Below are positions 27,169 through 35,503 of a stretch of 64,000 nucleotides of DNA, in pieces; the stretch's first letter is position 1; each line of letters starts with the position of its first letter. Origin of the DNA: Nocardia crassostreae (lineage in GTDB: Bacteria > Actinomycetota > Actinomycetes > Mycobacteriales > Mycobacteriaceae). Made by a program: the position numbers and the translations under genes. The notes under the pieces are model-generated. The model saw only the letters and a program-made list of their open reading frames with translations. It was not told the origin of the DNA and searched no databases. The stretch is taken from NCBI RefSeq assembly GCF_001613405.1, contig NZ_BDCH01000036.1:1-64000 (forward strand). The letters are read 5' to 3'.

Positions 27169-28238
27169 GCGGCGGTCCGGCGCAGGAAACGCCTCAAGCG
27201 CACAGGCTTGGACCCGGCGTCCGGGTAGACGGTCCGCCGAATGAACTCACCCATCTCCCCGATCGCCTGACGAGCATCGGGCAGAATGTCGGCCGCCGCC
27301 TGGAAGACGTGAATCGCCTTGTCCCACACCTGTAACCGGCACGGAACCCCGGCTTCGGCGCAGCGCTGTGCGAGCTTCTCGGCATCGGAGAGCAACACCT
27401 CGGTAGAGCCCACCTGAATCAGCACCGGCGGCATCCCGGCGAAATCCCTGTTCACCGGCGACCAATCCGGGTCCAGTTTCCCGTCCACGGCAAAACCCCA
27501 TGCCGGTGGAATCGCCAGCGCCTCACCGGAAATCATCGGATCGAGACGATTGTTCGAGTGGGCGATCTTATCGGTGGAATCCAGATCCGCCCACGGCGCA
27601 ATAGCCGCAATCCCGCCCGGCATCGGCAGTCCGCGCTCCCGCGCCTCCAGCGCCGTCGTGAATGCCAGACCGCCACCCGCCGAATCACCGGCGAAGACAA
27701 TCCGTTCCGGATCGAAACCCTGATTCAACAGGTACCGATAACCCTCGACGCAATCCTCCATCGTCTCCGTGATGTGTGCCCAGGGCAGCTGCCGATAGTC
27801 CACGTTCAGCAGCGGCGCCCCCGCCGCACGTGCAATACGAGCCACGATGCGCCGATGCGTATTCAACCCGCAAGCCACGAACCCGCCGCCATGGAAGTAC
27901 AGAATCGCACCGTCCCACTGCTGCCCCGGATCGGCAGTTTCGCGATGCCACACCCATTCGGCGCGAAATGCCGGGAACCGCACCGCTCTCCGTCGCGTGC
28001 CCCACGGTGCGATCAGCACCTTCGCCGCCGGATCAGCCAACTCCACCGGTGCGAATATCTCGATCCGCCCGGACACCCCCGGGTTGTGTCCCAGCCGGAC
28101 GAGCAAATTCATCCCCCGCCGCAAAGTGTTGTAGGACAGCGGATGCGCGATCCGCAGCGGCAGACTGGCAACTCTCGGCAGCTCGACAGTCACTGTCCCG
28201 GCGGGAATTCCCGCGTCAGAAGCAAGGCGGGCAGGCAT
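27165..28238 (-). CDS. Hormone-sensitive-lipase-family esterase (LipN/LipR-like)
   Basis: The 357-residue alpha/beta hydrolase has the oxyanion motif YFHGGGFV and the nucleophile elbow AGDSAGGG. The acid-His pair lies in the region ending KAIHVFQAAADILPDA. It should hydrolyse short- to medium-chain esters in the cytoplasm. The ATG at 28238 was chosen because GGAGGAG stands 8 nt before it; the longer reading starts at a GTG inside that ribosome-binding site. It heads the four-gene operon (esterase, SDR, SDR, monooxygenase). Its promoter region carries one copy of the CTGTCCCAGACAG-type motif. Confidence 0.88.
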   Translation of the reverse strand: MPARLASDAGIPAGTVTVELPRVASLPLRIAHPLSYNTLRRGMNLLVRLGHNPGVSGRIEIFAPVELADPAAKVLIAPWGTRRRAVRFPAFRAEWVWHRETADPGQQWDGAILYFHGGGFVACGLNTHRRIVARIARAAGAPLLNVDYRQLPWAHITETMEDCVEGYRYLLNQGFDPERIVFAGDSAGGGLAFTTALEARERGLPMPGGIAAIAPWADLDSTDKIAHSNNRLDPMISGEALAIPPAWGFAVDGKLDPDWSPVNRDFAGMPPVLIQVGSTEVLLSDAEKLAQRCAEAGVPCRLQVWDKAIHVFQAAADILPDARQAIGEMGEFIRRTVYPDAGSKPVRLRRFLRRTAA

Positions 28239-28290
28239 CGGCGACTCCTCCACAGCACTGGGCCGACACCCTTGTCGGCGCTGTCAAAAT

Positions 28291-28312
28291 CAGCGTACGC
28301 TGTATGGGACAG
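28291..28312. promoter_or_regulatory. Operator-like site between esterase operon and SDR gene
   Basis: The perfect palindrome CAGCGTACGCTG (28291-28302) overlaps CTGTATGGGACAG (28300-28312). The latter, read on the minus strand, is CTGTCCCATACAG and differs by one base from the 13-mer at 37804. It lies midway between the divergent starts at 28238 and 28339. A small hairpin, GCCGACA with TGTCGGC, stands just upstream at about 28263-28279. Confidence 0.65.
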
Positions 28313-28338
28313 TTCACAAAGAGGTGGAGGCCCCGAAA

Positions 28339-29250
28339 ATGGCCACGTTCGACAACAAGCTCGTCATTGTGACGGGCGCAGGCAGCGGCATCGGCCGCTC
28401 GACGGCGAAACGCTTCGCCGCCAAGGGCGCTCGCGTCATCGTCAGCGATATCAACGCCGACAGCGCGAAGACGACAGCCGACCTCATCGAGCGCCACGGC
28501 GGCCGAGCCTTCGCCTATGCCGTCGACGTCTCCGCCCGCCAGGCCATGGAGGATTTCGCCGCCGACATCCTCTCCGCCCACGGCACACCCGACGTGCTGA
28601 TCAACAATGCCGGATACACCACCGGCGGCCCATTCCTCAGCCACACCAAACAGGACTGGGACAAAATCATGGGCGTCAACTTCTGGGGCGTCTACCACGG
28701 CAGCCGCCTGTTCGGCCGCCAGATGGTCGACTCCGGCCGCGGCGGCCGAATCCTCAACATAACCTCCCCCGCAGCAGTCACCCCGATCCCGCTGTCCACC
28801 CCCTACTGCACCAGCAAGGCCGCCGCCCAGATGCTCACCGAATGCCTACGACTGGAATTCGCAGGCACGAAAGTCGGCGTCACCGCCGTCCTCCCCGCCT
28901 TCATCAACACCGGCTTCTACCCCTCGGCCGAACTCGTCGGCACCAACGCCGAAATGATGACCCGCGCCAAGAACATCTCCATCCTGGCCGCCACCCTGAT
29001 AGCCCGCAGCCCAGAAACCGTAGCCCGCAACATCGTCCGCATAGCCGCCCGCAACCCCGCCATCGCCCCCACCCCCCTCGAATCCCGCGTGGTAATCACC
29101 GCCGCCCGCCTATCCCCCACCAGCGCCCGCCTGGCCTCCCGCCTAATGGACCCCAACACCCTCATCCGCCTGACAACCCGCTTCGCCCCCGACTCCGCCC
29201 TCCACCTGGTCGACACCGCCGCCGAACGATACCTACCCCCTCCCCACTGA
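28339..29250 (+). CDS. Short-chain dehydrogenase/reductase
   Basis: This 303-residue classical SDR has TGAGSGIGRSTAKR near the N-terminus, VIVSDIN, NNAGYTTGGPFL, and the catalytic Tyr-Cys-Thr-Ser-Lys in STPYCTSKAAAQM. A C-terminal extension is shared with the two SDRs on the other strand. The ATG at 28339 has GGTGGAGG at a good distance; a GTG five codons upstream is less likely. It diverges from the esterase operon across a shared operator-like site, so it likely belongs to the same regulon. Palindromic repeat C begins 6 nt after its stop. Confidence 0.9.
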   Translation: MATFDNKLVIVTGAGSGIGRSTAKRFAAKGARVIVSDINADSAKTTADLIERHGGRAFAYAVDVSARQAMEDFAADILSAHGTPDVLINNAGYTTGGPFLSHTKQDWDKIMGVNFWGVYHGSRLFGRQMVDSGRGGRILNITSPAAVTPIPLSTPYCTSKAAAQMLTECLRLEFAGTKVGVTAVLPAFINTGFYPSAELVGTNAEMMTRAKNISILAATLIARSPETVARNIVRIAARNPAIAPTPLESRVVITAARLSPTSARLASRLMDPNTLIRLTTRFAPDSALHLVDTAAERYLPPPH

Positions 29251-29256
29251 CCCTCC

Positions 29257-29408
29257 CCAACCAGTTCACACCCCCTCTCGCTGGTTCACACCCCTTGTTG
29301 GGTGCCAATACAGGGTGTGAACCAGCGCTATGGGGTGTGAACTGGTTGGAGGGTGGGTGGGTTTGGGGGTTTTGTCTTGAAACGTAACCACGGCCAGGCC
29401 CCACGTAC
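29257..29408 (-). repeat. Nested palindromic repeat, copy C (inverted relative to A)
   Basis: The outer arms CCAACCAGTTCACACCCC (29257-29274) and GGGGTGTGAACTGGTTGG (29332-29349) pair perfectly over 18 bp. The inner arms CGCTGGTTCACACCC (29279-29293) and GGGTGTGAACCAGCG (29313-29327) pair over 15 bp. The GTACGTGGGGCC leader follows in reverse complement, ending at 29408. As transcript or single strand this would form a ~93-nt, nearly continuous hairpin. It could also terminate the SDR gene. Confidence 0.9.
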
Positions 29409-29565
29409 CGAAGGTGAGGGGCGGCTCCCGACCGGGGAGCCAGCGTCGGGTACGGCAGGCGAGGTGACCCCTCTTCTTGTTGTGCTTTGCGCACGCCAGG
29501 GATGGAAGGCGGTTCGGGAGGACGAGGACCGGGGCACCGACCTCGGCGGATAGATAAGGAACCGG
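29409..29565. other. Non-coding spacer after repeat C
   Basis: I see no gene here. A short hairpin, GGCTCCC with GGGAGCC, lies at about 29424-29442 and could act as a terminator. Otherwise nothing is recognisable. Confidence 0.4.
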
Positions 29566-30515
29566 TCAGTTGGACCAGCGGTATGTCATGCCGGTCAAGC
29601 GCTCGCTGAGACGCCAGAGATGGCGGGCTTGGGAGCGGCTGCGGGCCAACGGGTTGCGGAGGGCCCGCCGGGGGTAGCCCGCTATTTCGAAGGCGGGGCC
29701 CAGGTAGGTGTTGCCGGGGAGGTCGGGCATGGTGGCGGCGTAGAGCTGCGGGAGGGCGCCCATTTTGTCGGATTGGGCGAGGGCGAAGAGGATCGATTGG
29801 GGGATGGCGGCGAGGGTGGCGGCGAGGCCCTTTTCGCCGTTGCGGTCGTAGAGGTGGGCGGCGGAGAGGCCGGGGTGGGCGGCTACCGCAGTGAGCTGGG
29901 TGGCGGCGGCGCGGGCCTGGCGTTGGAGTTCGGCGGTGAAGAGGAGGTTGGCCAGTTTGGACTGGCTGTAGGCGGGCCAGCGGAGGTAGAGGCGGCGCCA
30001 GTTGGGGTCGGGCCAGTTGATGATGCCTGCCCACGCCGCTATCGAGGAAACCGTTACTACTCGGGGGGATTCGGCGCGGAGCAGGGCCGGGAGGATGGCG
30101 CCGGTCAGGGCGAAGTGGCCGAGGTGGTTGGTGCCGAATTGGGCGTCGAAGCCCTCGGTGGTGCGGTGACCGCGCGGGAGGGCCATGACGCCTGCGTTGT
30201 TGATCAAGAGGTCGACGGCGCCGATGCTGACGTCCACGTGGTCGGCGGCGCGTTCGATCGAGGTGAGGTCGGCCAGGTTCAGGGGCAGGACTTCGGGTTC
30301 GGGGCCGCGGGCCGCGGCGGCTACCGCTTCGACGGCGGTGGCGGCCTTCAGTTCGTTGCGGCAGGCGAGCAGGACGCGGGCGCCCTTGGCGGCCAAGCTT
30401 CCGCGGTGCGCAGGCCGAGGCCGCTGTTGGCGCCGGTCACGATGGCGGTCTTACCCGACTGGTCGGGGATGTCGTCGATGGTCCAGCGGCGCGGAAGGAT
30501 CGGAACTGTGGTCAT
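29566..30515 (-). pseudogene. SDR of the protochlorophyllide-reductase-like group, frameshifted
   Basis: Two frames join to a full-length SDR of about 316 residues. The N-terminal part from ATG 30515 reads MTTVPILPRRW, then SGKTAIVTGANSGLGLRTAE. The rest continues in another frame as LAAKGARVLLACRN, LINNAGVMALP, FGTNHLGHF, and the catalytic Tyr-Ser-Gln-Ser-Lys of WPAYSQSKLANLL. A single missing base near 30399 (inside AEALAAKG) explains the break. The downstream frame alone lacks the cofactor motif and would be inactive. It is divergent from the small membrane protein at 30698, with an operator-like motif between them. Confidence 0.8.
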
Positions 30516-30598
30516 TGGCGGCCCCCTGCGGGTGAGTTCGTTGGAACGAATGCTGCCCGGAAGCGAGTCCGGGGAGCAAGCATTCGTCGCCACACCTA

Positions 30599-30611
30599 CT
30601 GTCCCACACAC
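30599..30611. promoter_or_regulatory. CTGTCCCAGACAG-type site upstream of SDR and membrane protein
   Basis: CTGTCCCACACAC matches 11 of 13 positions of the motif at 37804 and lies between the divergent starts at 30515 and 30698. It is the weakest half-dyad of the set. Confidence 0.45.
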
Positions 30612-30697
30612 GGGAGCCGATGGTGTTACGATGCGACAGTCCCGCGGGGCGGCCCACCCGTCGATCCGCGCACACGAAGATCGGCAAAGGACCGGAT

Positions 30698-31117
30698 ATG
30701 GCCAGCTACAACCAGTTCTACGGCAGCGAGATCGACCTCCGCCCGACACCTGTCGAACGTCTGCTGCGGTATGCGACCGCCAGACTGTCCGCCTGGGCGG
30801 GACCGAAGCTCCGCAAGGCGGGCAGGTTCCTCTTCGCCGAACTCGTCCGCGGCGTCGTCGCCCTCGCATTCCTCGGATTCGCTTTGGCGGCAGCCATTTA
30901 CGGCATCGTCTACTTCCTCGGATCCGTCACCGATCTGCTCGGCACATGGATGCCGCACTGGGGTGCGCTGGCGATCGTCTCAGCCGCCCTGCTGATTCCC
31001 GCCGGAATCGCCGAGGCAATCGGTCTGTGGCAGGTGTCGAAGATGCGGTTGATGCGCGGCGCGGTCCGCGTGTCAGCCCGCGGTTCGAATGCCCGCGGTC
31101 TCGGCCAGCGTGCGTAG
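30698..31117 (+). CDS. Small two-helix membrane protein (phage-holin-family-like)
   Basis: The 139-residue product has an amphipathic, Arg-rich N-terminal ~45 residues, two membrane segments (about 52-75 and 85-108), and a basic Ser/Arg C-terminal tail. The arrangement resembles the DUF1469/holin-superfamily proteins of actinobacteria, but the match is by pattern only. The ATG follows an AAAGGACC ribosome-binding site. Its last 45 nt overlap the end of the convergent SDR-ligase gene, leaving no room for a terminator between them. Confidence 0.6.
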   Translation: MASYNQFYGSEIDLRPTPVERLLRYATARLSAWAGPKLRKAGRFLFAELVRGVVALAFLGFALAAAIYGIVYFLGSVTDLLGTWMPHWGALAIVSAALLIPAGIAEAIGLWQVSKMRLMRGAVRVSARGSNARGLGQRA

Positions 31118-33694
31118 TTGGGCACGGCAGAGTTTGCCGGTGGTGCTGCGTGGCAACTCGCGAACGAAGACGACGTCGTGTGGAACCTTGTAGTTGGCGA
31201 GGGTGATCTTCACCAAGGCTTTGATTTCCTCGGCGGTAACCTCACAGCCTGGTTTGCGGACGACGAAAGCCGCCAGGCGATGGCCGAATTCGTCGTCCGG
31301 GACGCCGACCGCACCGGCGTCGGCGACCTCCGGGTGGGTGAGGATGGCTTCTTCGACCTCCTGAGGAAAGACGTTCTCACCACCCGACAGAATCATGTCG
31401 TCGGAACGTCCGTCTATGAAAAGCCTTCCTGCGGAGTCGAAGTGCCCGACGTCCCCGGAATCCATCCAGCCGCCCGGCAACGTTTCCTTGTGTCCGCCGC
31501 CGCTGTAGCCAAGGAAGGTGACCGGGTTGCGGTTCACGATGCGGCCGGACTCCCCCGGGCGGACATCGCGACCGGCGGCATCGACAATGCGGATCTCGAC
31601 CAAGCCACGGGGCGGGTAACCGACAGTCCCGGGCGCGGCGCGCAGGTCCTCCGGCGTGGCGATCGCGCCCGGGCCGAACTCGGTGGAGCCGTACCCGTTG
31701 AACAACACGTCGCCGAATTCATTCATGAACTCGGTGCCCAACCGTGGCGGCAACGTGGCGGCCCCGCACGGGACGGCCTGCAAGGTCGCGCAGTTGTAGT
31801 CTTCGCGAATCTCGGGCGGTAGATCCATGATTCGCTCGAGCATGGTCGGGACCAGACAGGCGATATTCACGCTGTAGCGCTCGATATCGGCCAGCACCTG
31901 TTCGGCGTCGAACTTACGGTGCACGATCATGGGCGAGCCCACGGCCAGGGTGAGCAGCATGGCGACGAGGCCGTAGGCGTGGTGCAGCGGCGGCGCGACC
32001 ACGACCGGATTGCCGAGCCGCGGAATGGGGCGCAACCGGGGAATCTCGGTGACCACGGCCAGCATTCGCGGCCGCAGTCGCAGCGCGTACGGGATCAGCT
32101 CGCGCAGAGCCAACTGCCGAGGCGCGCCCTTGGGGACACCCGTCGTACCGCCGGTCAGGACCATGACGGTCCCGCCGTACCCGAAAACCTTGACCGAGAG
32201 CAGATTCTGGGCCACCAGCTCCTCGACCGTCGGGCACGCAACCGGCCCTTTGATCGGGATCGCGCCGTGGTCGACAACCTCGCGCACGATCACCCGATGC
32301 CCGCGATAGCCGGAATCGCCCAGCGCTGCATGGAATTCCGCGTCATAGCAGAGCAGATCGACGCGCTCATGCAGCAGCACCTCCCCCAGCTGCGCCCCGG
32401 CGAAGCCACAGTTGAGCGGCACCACATCGGCCGAGAGCCGGGCGGCAGCCAGGAAGGCCTCCACGAACCCGCGATGGTTACGGCACAGCACCCCGATCCG
32501 GTCGCCCCGGCCCAGTCCCCAGCGCTGCCGCATGGCGGCAGCCAGTTTCTCCACCCGCCGGTGCAAGTCGGCCGCGCTGATCTCGCCGTCGTCATCGATC
32601 ACGGCGGGACGGTCGGGAAAACGAGCCGCGAACAATGCCAGCAGGGTGGACGGGCTGAACCCGCCGCGCAGCGCGGCCGCGGTCTGCGGCAGCCGCGACG
32701 GGCGCGGCAGCACCCGCCGTGGTTCGGCGCGCAATGCCTCCCCCGCATGGGCGACCAGGTCATCGAGGAACTCCCCGGTCTCCTCGATCCGGTCGATGGC
32801 CGTCCCGACCCAACCCACCGGCCGACTCGACGGATTGGCCGCCTTCGCGTACAGCGTCAGCACCCGCTCACTGGCGCGCGTGTTCTCCAGCGCGTACAGC
32901 AGCGGCACGCCAGCCCTCTCCCACCAGGGCCGAATCGCCTTGGGCCGGTCCACGATCGCCCGGCACACCATGCCCGCCGCCTCCTCGAGCAGCATGCCGA
33001 TGAGCTGCCCGTAGCGGTAGATGCGGAACGGCCCCAGCATCGGCGTCATCACCAGTTGCAGATGAATGGCGCTGGATGTGATGCCATCGGCCCGCATTTT
33101 CGGCCCGGCTCCACGCAGCCAGGTGTTGAAGGCGTTCTTGGTGGCGATATAGGCGGTCCATTCCACCGGCGGCGCATGCACTCCCGCCGTGCTGACATTG
33201 ACGATGTGCCCCGCCGCGCGCGCCCGCATGGACGGCAGCAGACCCATGATCAACCGCACCGGGCCCAGATAGTTGACCATGGCGGTGTCCTCGAAATTGT
33301 CGAAGCGGTCGACGGATTCGCTGAGCCACCGCCGTATCGAGCGCCCCGCATTGCTGACCACCACATCCACGTGCGCGTGCTCGTCGAGCACCCGATCCAC
33401 CAGCGTCGCAACCGAATCCATATCGCCGAGATCGGCCGGATACGAACGCACCAGCCCACCGTCGGATGCCGCGTGCTCCCGCAACTCGTCGAGCAGATCC
33501 GCGCGCCGCGCCACCGCCAGCACGATCGCGCCCGCCCGCGCCAGCCGCAGCGCCGTCGCCCGGCCCACGCCGCTGGACGCGCCGGTCACCAGAATGATCC
33601 GCCCCTCGACCGCGGGCCGCAGTCGCCGATCACTGATACCGGGGCTCATGGCACCCGCGGCGATCCGAATGGACTTGGGTAACTGCACGACCAT
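31073..33694 (-). CDS. SDR-acyl-CoA synthetase (FadD-like) fusion
   Basis: One intact 873-residue frame encodes two enzymes. Residues ~28-320 are an SDR (LVTGASSGVGRATALRLA, SNAGRS, catalytic Tyr-Ile-Ala-Thr-Lys in EWTAYIATKNAF). Residues ~350-873 are an AMP-forming ligase (VLTGGTTGVPKGA, NGYGSTEFGPGA, GGWMDSGDVGHFD, DMILSGGENVFPQEVEE, and the late Lys in LPRSTTGKLCR). It should activate a fatty acid to its CoA ester, with the SDR reducing or oxidising a linked substrate. In mycobacteria comparable activities (FadD12 and an SDR neighbour) are separate genes as far as I recall. It diverges from the ketosynthase gene. Confidence 0.88.
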   Translation of the reverse strand: MVVQLPKSIRIAAGAMSPGISDRRLRPAVEGRIILVTGASSGVGRATALRLARAGAIVLAVARRADLLDELREHAASDGGLVRSYPADLGDMDSVATLVDRVLDEHAHVDVVVSNAGRSIRRWLSESVDRFDNFEDTAMVNYLGPVRLIMGLLPSMRARAAGHIVNVSTAGVHAPPVEWTAYIATKNAFNTWLRGAGPKMRADGITSSAIHLQLVMTPMLGPFRIYRYGQLIGMLLEEAAGMVCRAIVDRPKAIRPWWERAGVPLLYALENTRASERVLTLYAKAANPSSRPVGWVGTAIDRIEETGEFLDDLVAHAGEALRAEPRRVLPRPSRLPQTAAALRGGFSPSTLLALFAARFPDRPAVIDDDGEISAADLHRRVEKLAAAMRQRWGLGRGDRIGVLCRNHRGFVEAFLAAARLSADVVPLNCGFAGAQLGEVLLHERVDLLCYDAEFHAALGDSGYRGHRVIVREVVDHGAIPIKGPVACPTVEELVAQNLLSVKVFGYGGTVMVLTGGTTGVPKGAPRQLALRELIPYALRLRPRMLAVVTEIPRLRPIPRLGNPVVVAPPLHHAYGLVAMLLTLAVGSPMIVHRKFDAEQVLADIERYSVNIACLVPTMLERIMDLPPEIREDYNCATLQAVPCGAATLPPRLGTEFMNEFGDVLFNGYGSTEFGPGAIATPEDLRAAPGTVGYPPRGLVEIRIVDAAGRDVRPGESGRIVNRNPVTFLGYSGGGHKETLPGGWMDSGDVGHFDSAGRLFIDGRSDDMILSGGENVFPQEVEEAILTHPEVADAGAVGVPDDEFGHRLAAFVVRKPGCEVTAEEIKALVKITLANYKVPHDVVFVRELPRSTTGKLCRAQLRTLAETAGIRTAG

Positions 33695-33708
33695 GCCGCC
33701 AGCCTACA

Positions 33709-33721
33709 GCGTCTCAGACAG
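33709..33721. promoter_or_regulatory. CTGTCCCAGACAG-type site upstream of the fusion gene
   Basis: GCGTCTCAGACAG matches 10 of 13 positions of the recurring motif and stands 15 nt upstream of the ATG of the SDR-ligase fusion, in the region divergent from the ketosynthase gene. Confidence 0.45.
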
Positions 33722-33964
33722 TTGAACCAGCTCCGCGAGCCCGGATGGGAAATGCACACCTTCTGGCCGCTGGAGTCGATGCTACCGATCTCCATGACGC
33801 ACACACTGGGTGGCAATTTCGAGGGAGAGCGATAGGTGCGCTGGAAGTCGTCTCACGGTCACTGGCACAAAGGTGTCAATCCCATTGGTGGTCAATGCTT
33901 TTGCGGAAGGCTACCAACTGTCCGAGACTACTGCCCGGGGGGCAACAGTAAGGATTCGAGGATC

Positions 33965-35224
33965 GTGCAGACACTCGACAGCTTCACCACCCGCAGCGGC
34001 GGATTCCGATCGGTCGTGGTCACGGCGGTAGAGATCACCACCTCCATCGCACCGGATACGGAGGGGACCTGGCAGGGATTGCTGAACGGCGTCAGCGGCA
34101 CCAAGCGCCTCACCGATGCGGAGACGGTGCGGCTGGAACTGCCGAACGCCATCGGCGGCAAACTCGTCAGCGACCCGACCGACGAACTCGACCGGGTCAA
34201 GAAGCGGCGCATGTGTTACGTGCAGCAGATGTCGTATGTCATGGGAAAACGGTTGTGGCACAAATCCGGTAAGCCCGAGGTCGACAAGGACCGGCTGGGC
34301 GTCTGCATCGGCACCGGACTCGGCGGCGCGGACACCATCGTCGCCGCCAATGACGCCATGCGCGAGCACGGCTACCGCAAGGTCTCCCCCTTCGCCGTTC
34401 CGATGAGCATGCCCAATGGCGTCTCCGGCGTGGTCGGCCTCGAAATCGGCGCGCGCGCAGGGCTTGTCACCCCGGTGTCCGCCTGCGCCTCCGGCTGCGA
34501 GGCGCTGGTCCACGCCTGGCGGTCCATCATCCGGGGCGAGGCCGACATGATCGTCGCGGGCGGCGTCGAGGGCTATATCAACCCGGTGGCCATTGCCGGG
34601 TTCTCCATGGCCCGCGCCCTCAGCTCTCGCGTCGACGAACCCGAACGCGCCTCCCGACCCTTCGACCGCGACCGCGACGGGTTCGTCTTCGGCGAGGCGG
34701 CCGCACTGCTGCTGGTCGAATCCGAGGAGCACGCGCTGGCCCGCGGCGCGAAACCCTTGGCCCGCCTGCTCGGCGCGGGCCTCACCGCCGATGGCTACCA
34801 CCTGGTCGCTCCCGACCCGGAGGGCCTGGGCTGTGCCCGGGCCATGCGCCGGGCCCTCGATACCGCGGGCGTCACCCCCGCCGAGATCGACCACGTCAAC
34901 GCCCATGCCACCGGCACCTCCATGGGTGATCTGGCCGAGGCCAAGGGCATCGCCGCCGCCATCGGCAGCCACCCGTCGGTCTACGCCCCGAAATCCGCCC
35001 TGGGCCATTCGGTGGGCGCGGTCGGCGCACTGGAGGCGGTCATCTCCGTGCTCACCCTGCGCGACCAGGTCATCCCGCCCACTCTCAACCTCGAAAACTA
35101 GGACCCCGAAATCGATCTCGATATCGTCCACGCCAAACCGCGGCACACTCCCGTCGAGTACGCCATGAACAACTCCTTCGGCTTCGGCGGCCACAATGCC
35201 GCGGTGCTGTTCGGAAAATACTGA
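33965..35224 (+). pseudogene. Beta-ketoacyl-ACP synthase (KasA/KasB-like), in-frame TAG at codon 379
   Basis: Starting at GTG 33965 (GAGGA just upstream), the frame encodes a ketosynthase with the active-site triad Cys174 (SACASG), His314 (NAHATGTSMGD) and His348 (PKSALGHSVGA). A TAG at 35099-35101 interrupts LNLEN-TAG-DPEIDLD. The same frame then continues for 40 conserved residues with the NNSFGFGGHN loop to a TGA at 35224. The truncated 378-residue form would lack that loop, which lines the active site. It would elongate acyl-ACP chains, for example meromycolate precursors, if read through. It lies in the motif-linked lipid gene block. Confidence 0.85.
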
Positions 35225-35343
35225 TCGGCAGCAGTTCCGGCAGCCGAGATCACGCGGTCTCGAGGCGGTCTGCAAACATACTGGGAGCCACCGGAATACG
35301 ATGACAATCCGGTGCCCGCCGATTTTCCCAGGAGTTGAGCACG

Positions 35344-35472
35344 ATGGCCGATCGACCGCAGCCGCAACCGGGCGCCGAACCCCCGACGCGCGGAAATCTG
35401 GTGATCGTGGCGGTGCTGGCCATCGCCATTATCGCCACGCTGGTCACGGCGGCGACCATGGTCGCGCCCTAG
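35344..35472 (+). CDS. Very small single-pass membrane protein
   Basis: A 42-codon frame preceded by AGGAG 9 nt before the ATG encodes a Pro/Gln-rich N-terminus (MADRPQPQPGAEPPTRG) and one hydrophobic helix (residues ~18-42), ending at the C-terminus. The ribosome-binding site, the clean hydrophobic segment and the position just after the ketosynthase support a real gene. I know of no function; it could be a membrane-anchored accessory microprotein. Confidence 0.55.
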   Translation: MADRPQPQPGAEPPTRGNLVIVAVLAIAIIATLVTAATMVAP

Positions 35473-35503
35473 GACCGAGGGTGCCGCGGCACAGCCGAAT
35501 CCG

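Noticed and set aside
22763..29349. GTTCACACCCC words as a CRISPR array
   Set aside because: The words come in inverted pairs within three separate clusters, with no regular spacer length and no cas genes.
27558..29387. Long open frame of 609 codons on the plus strand
   Set aside because: Most of it is antisense to the esterase or out of frame with the SDR at 28339; the translation is Arg/His/Pro-rich with no domain, a typical shadow of GC-rich coding DNA.
35099..35101. TAG as a genuinely recoded sense codon
   Set aside because: TAG is used as the normal stop at several other genes in the window (for example 20391, 35472, 50013), so general recoding is not supported; kept only as an error, mutation or read-through question.
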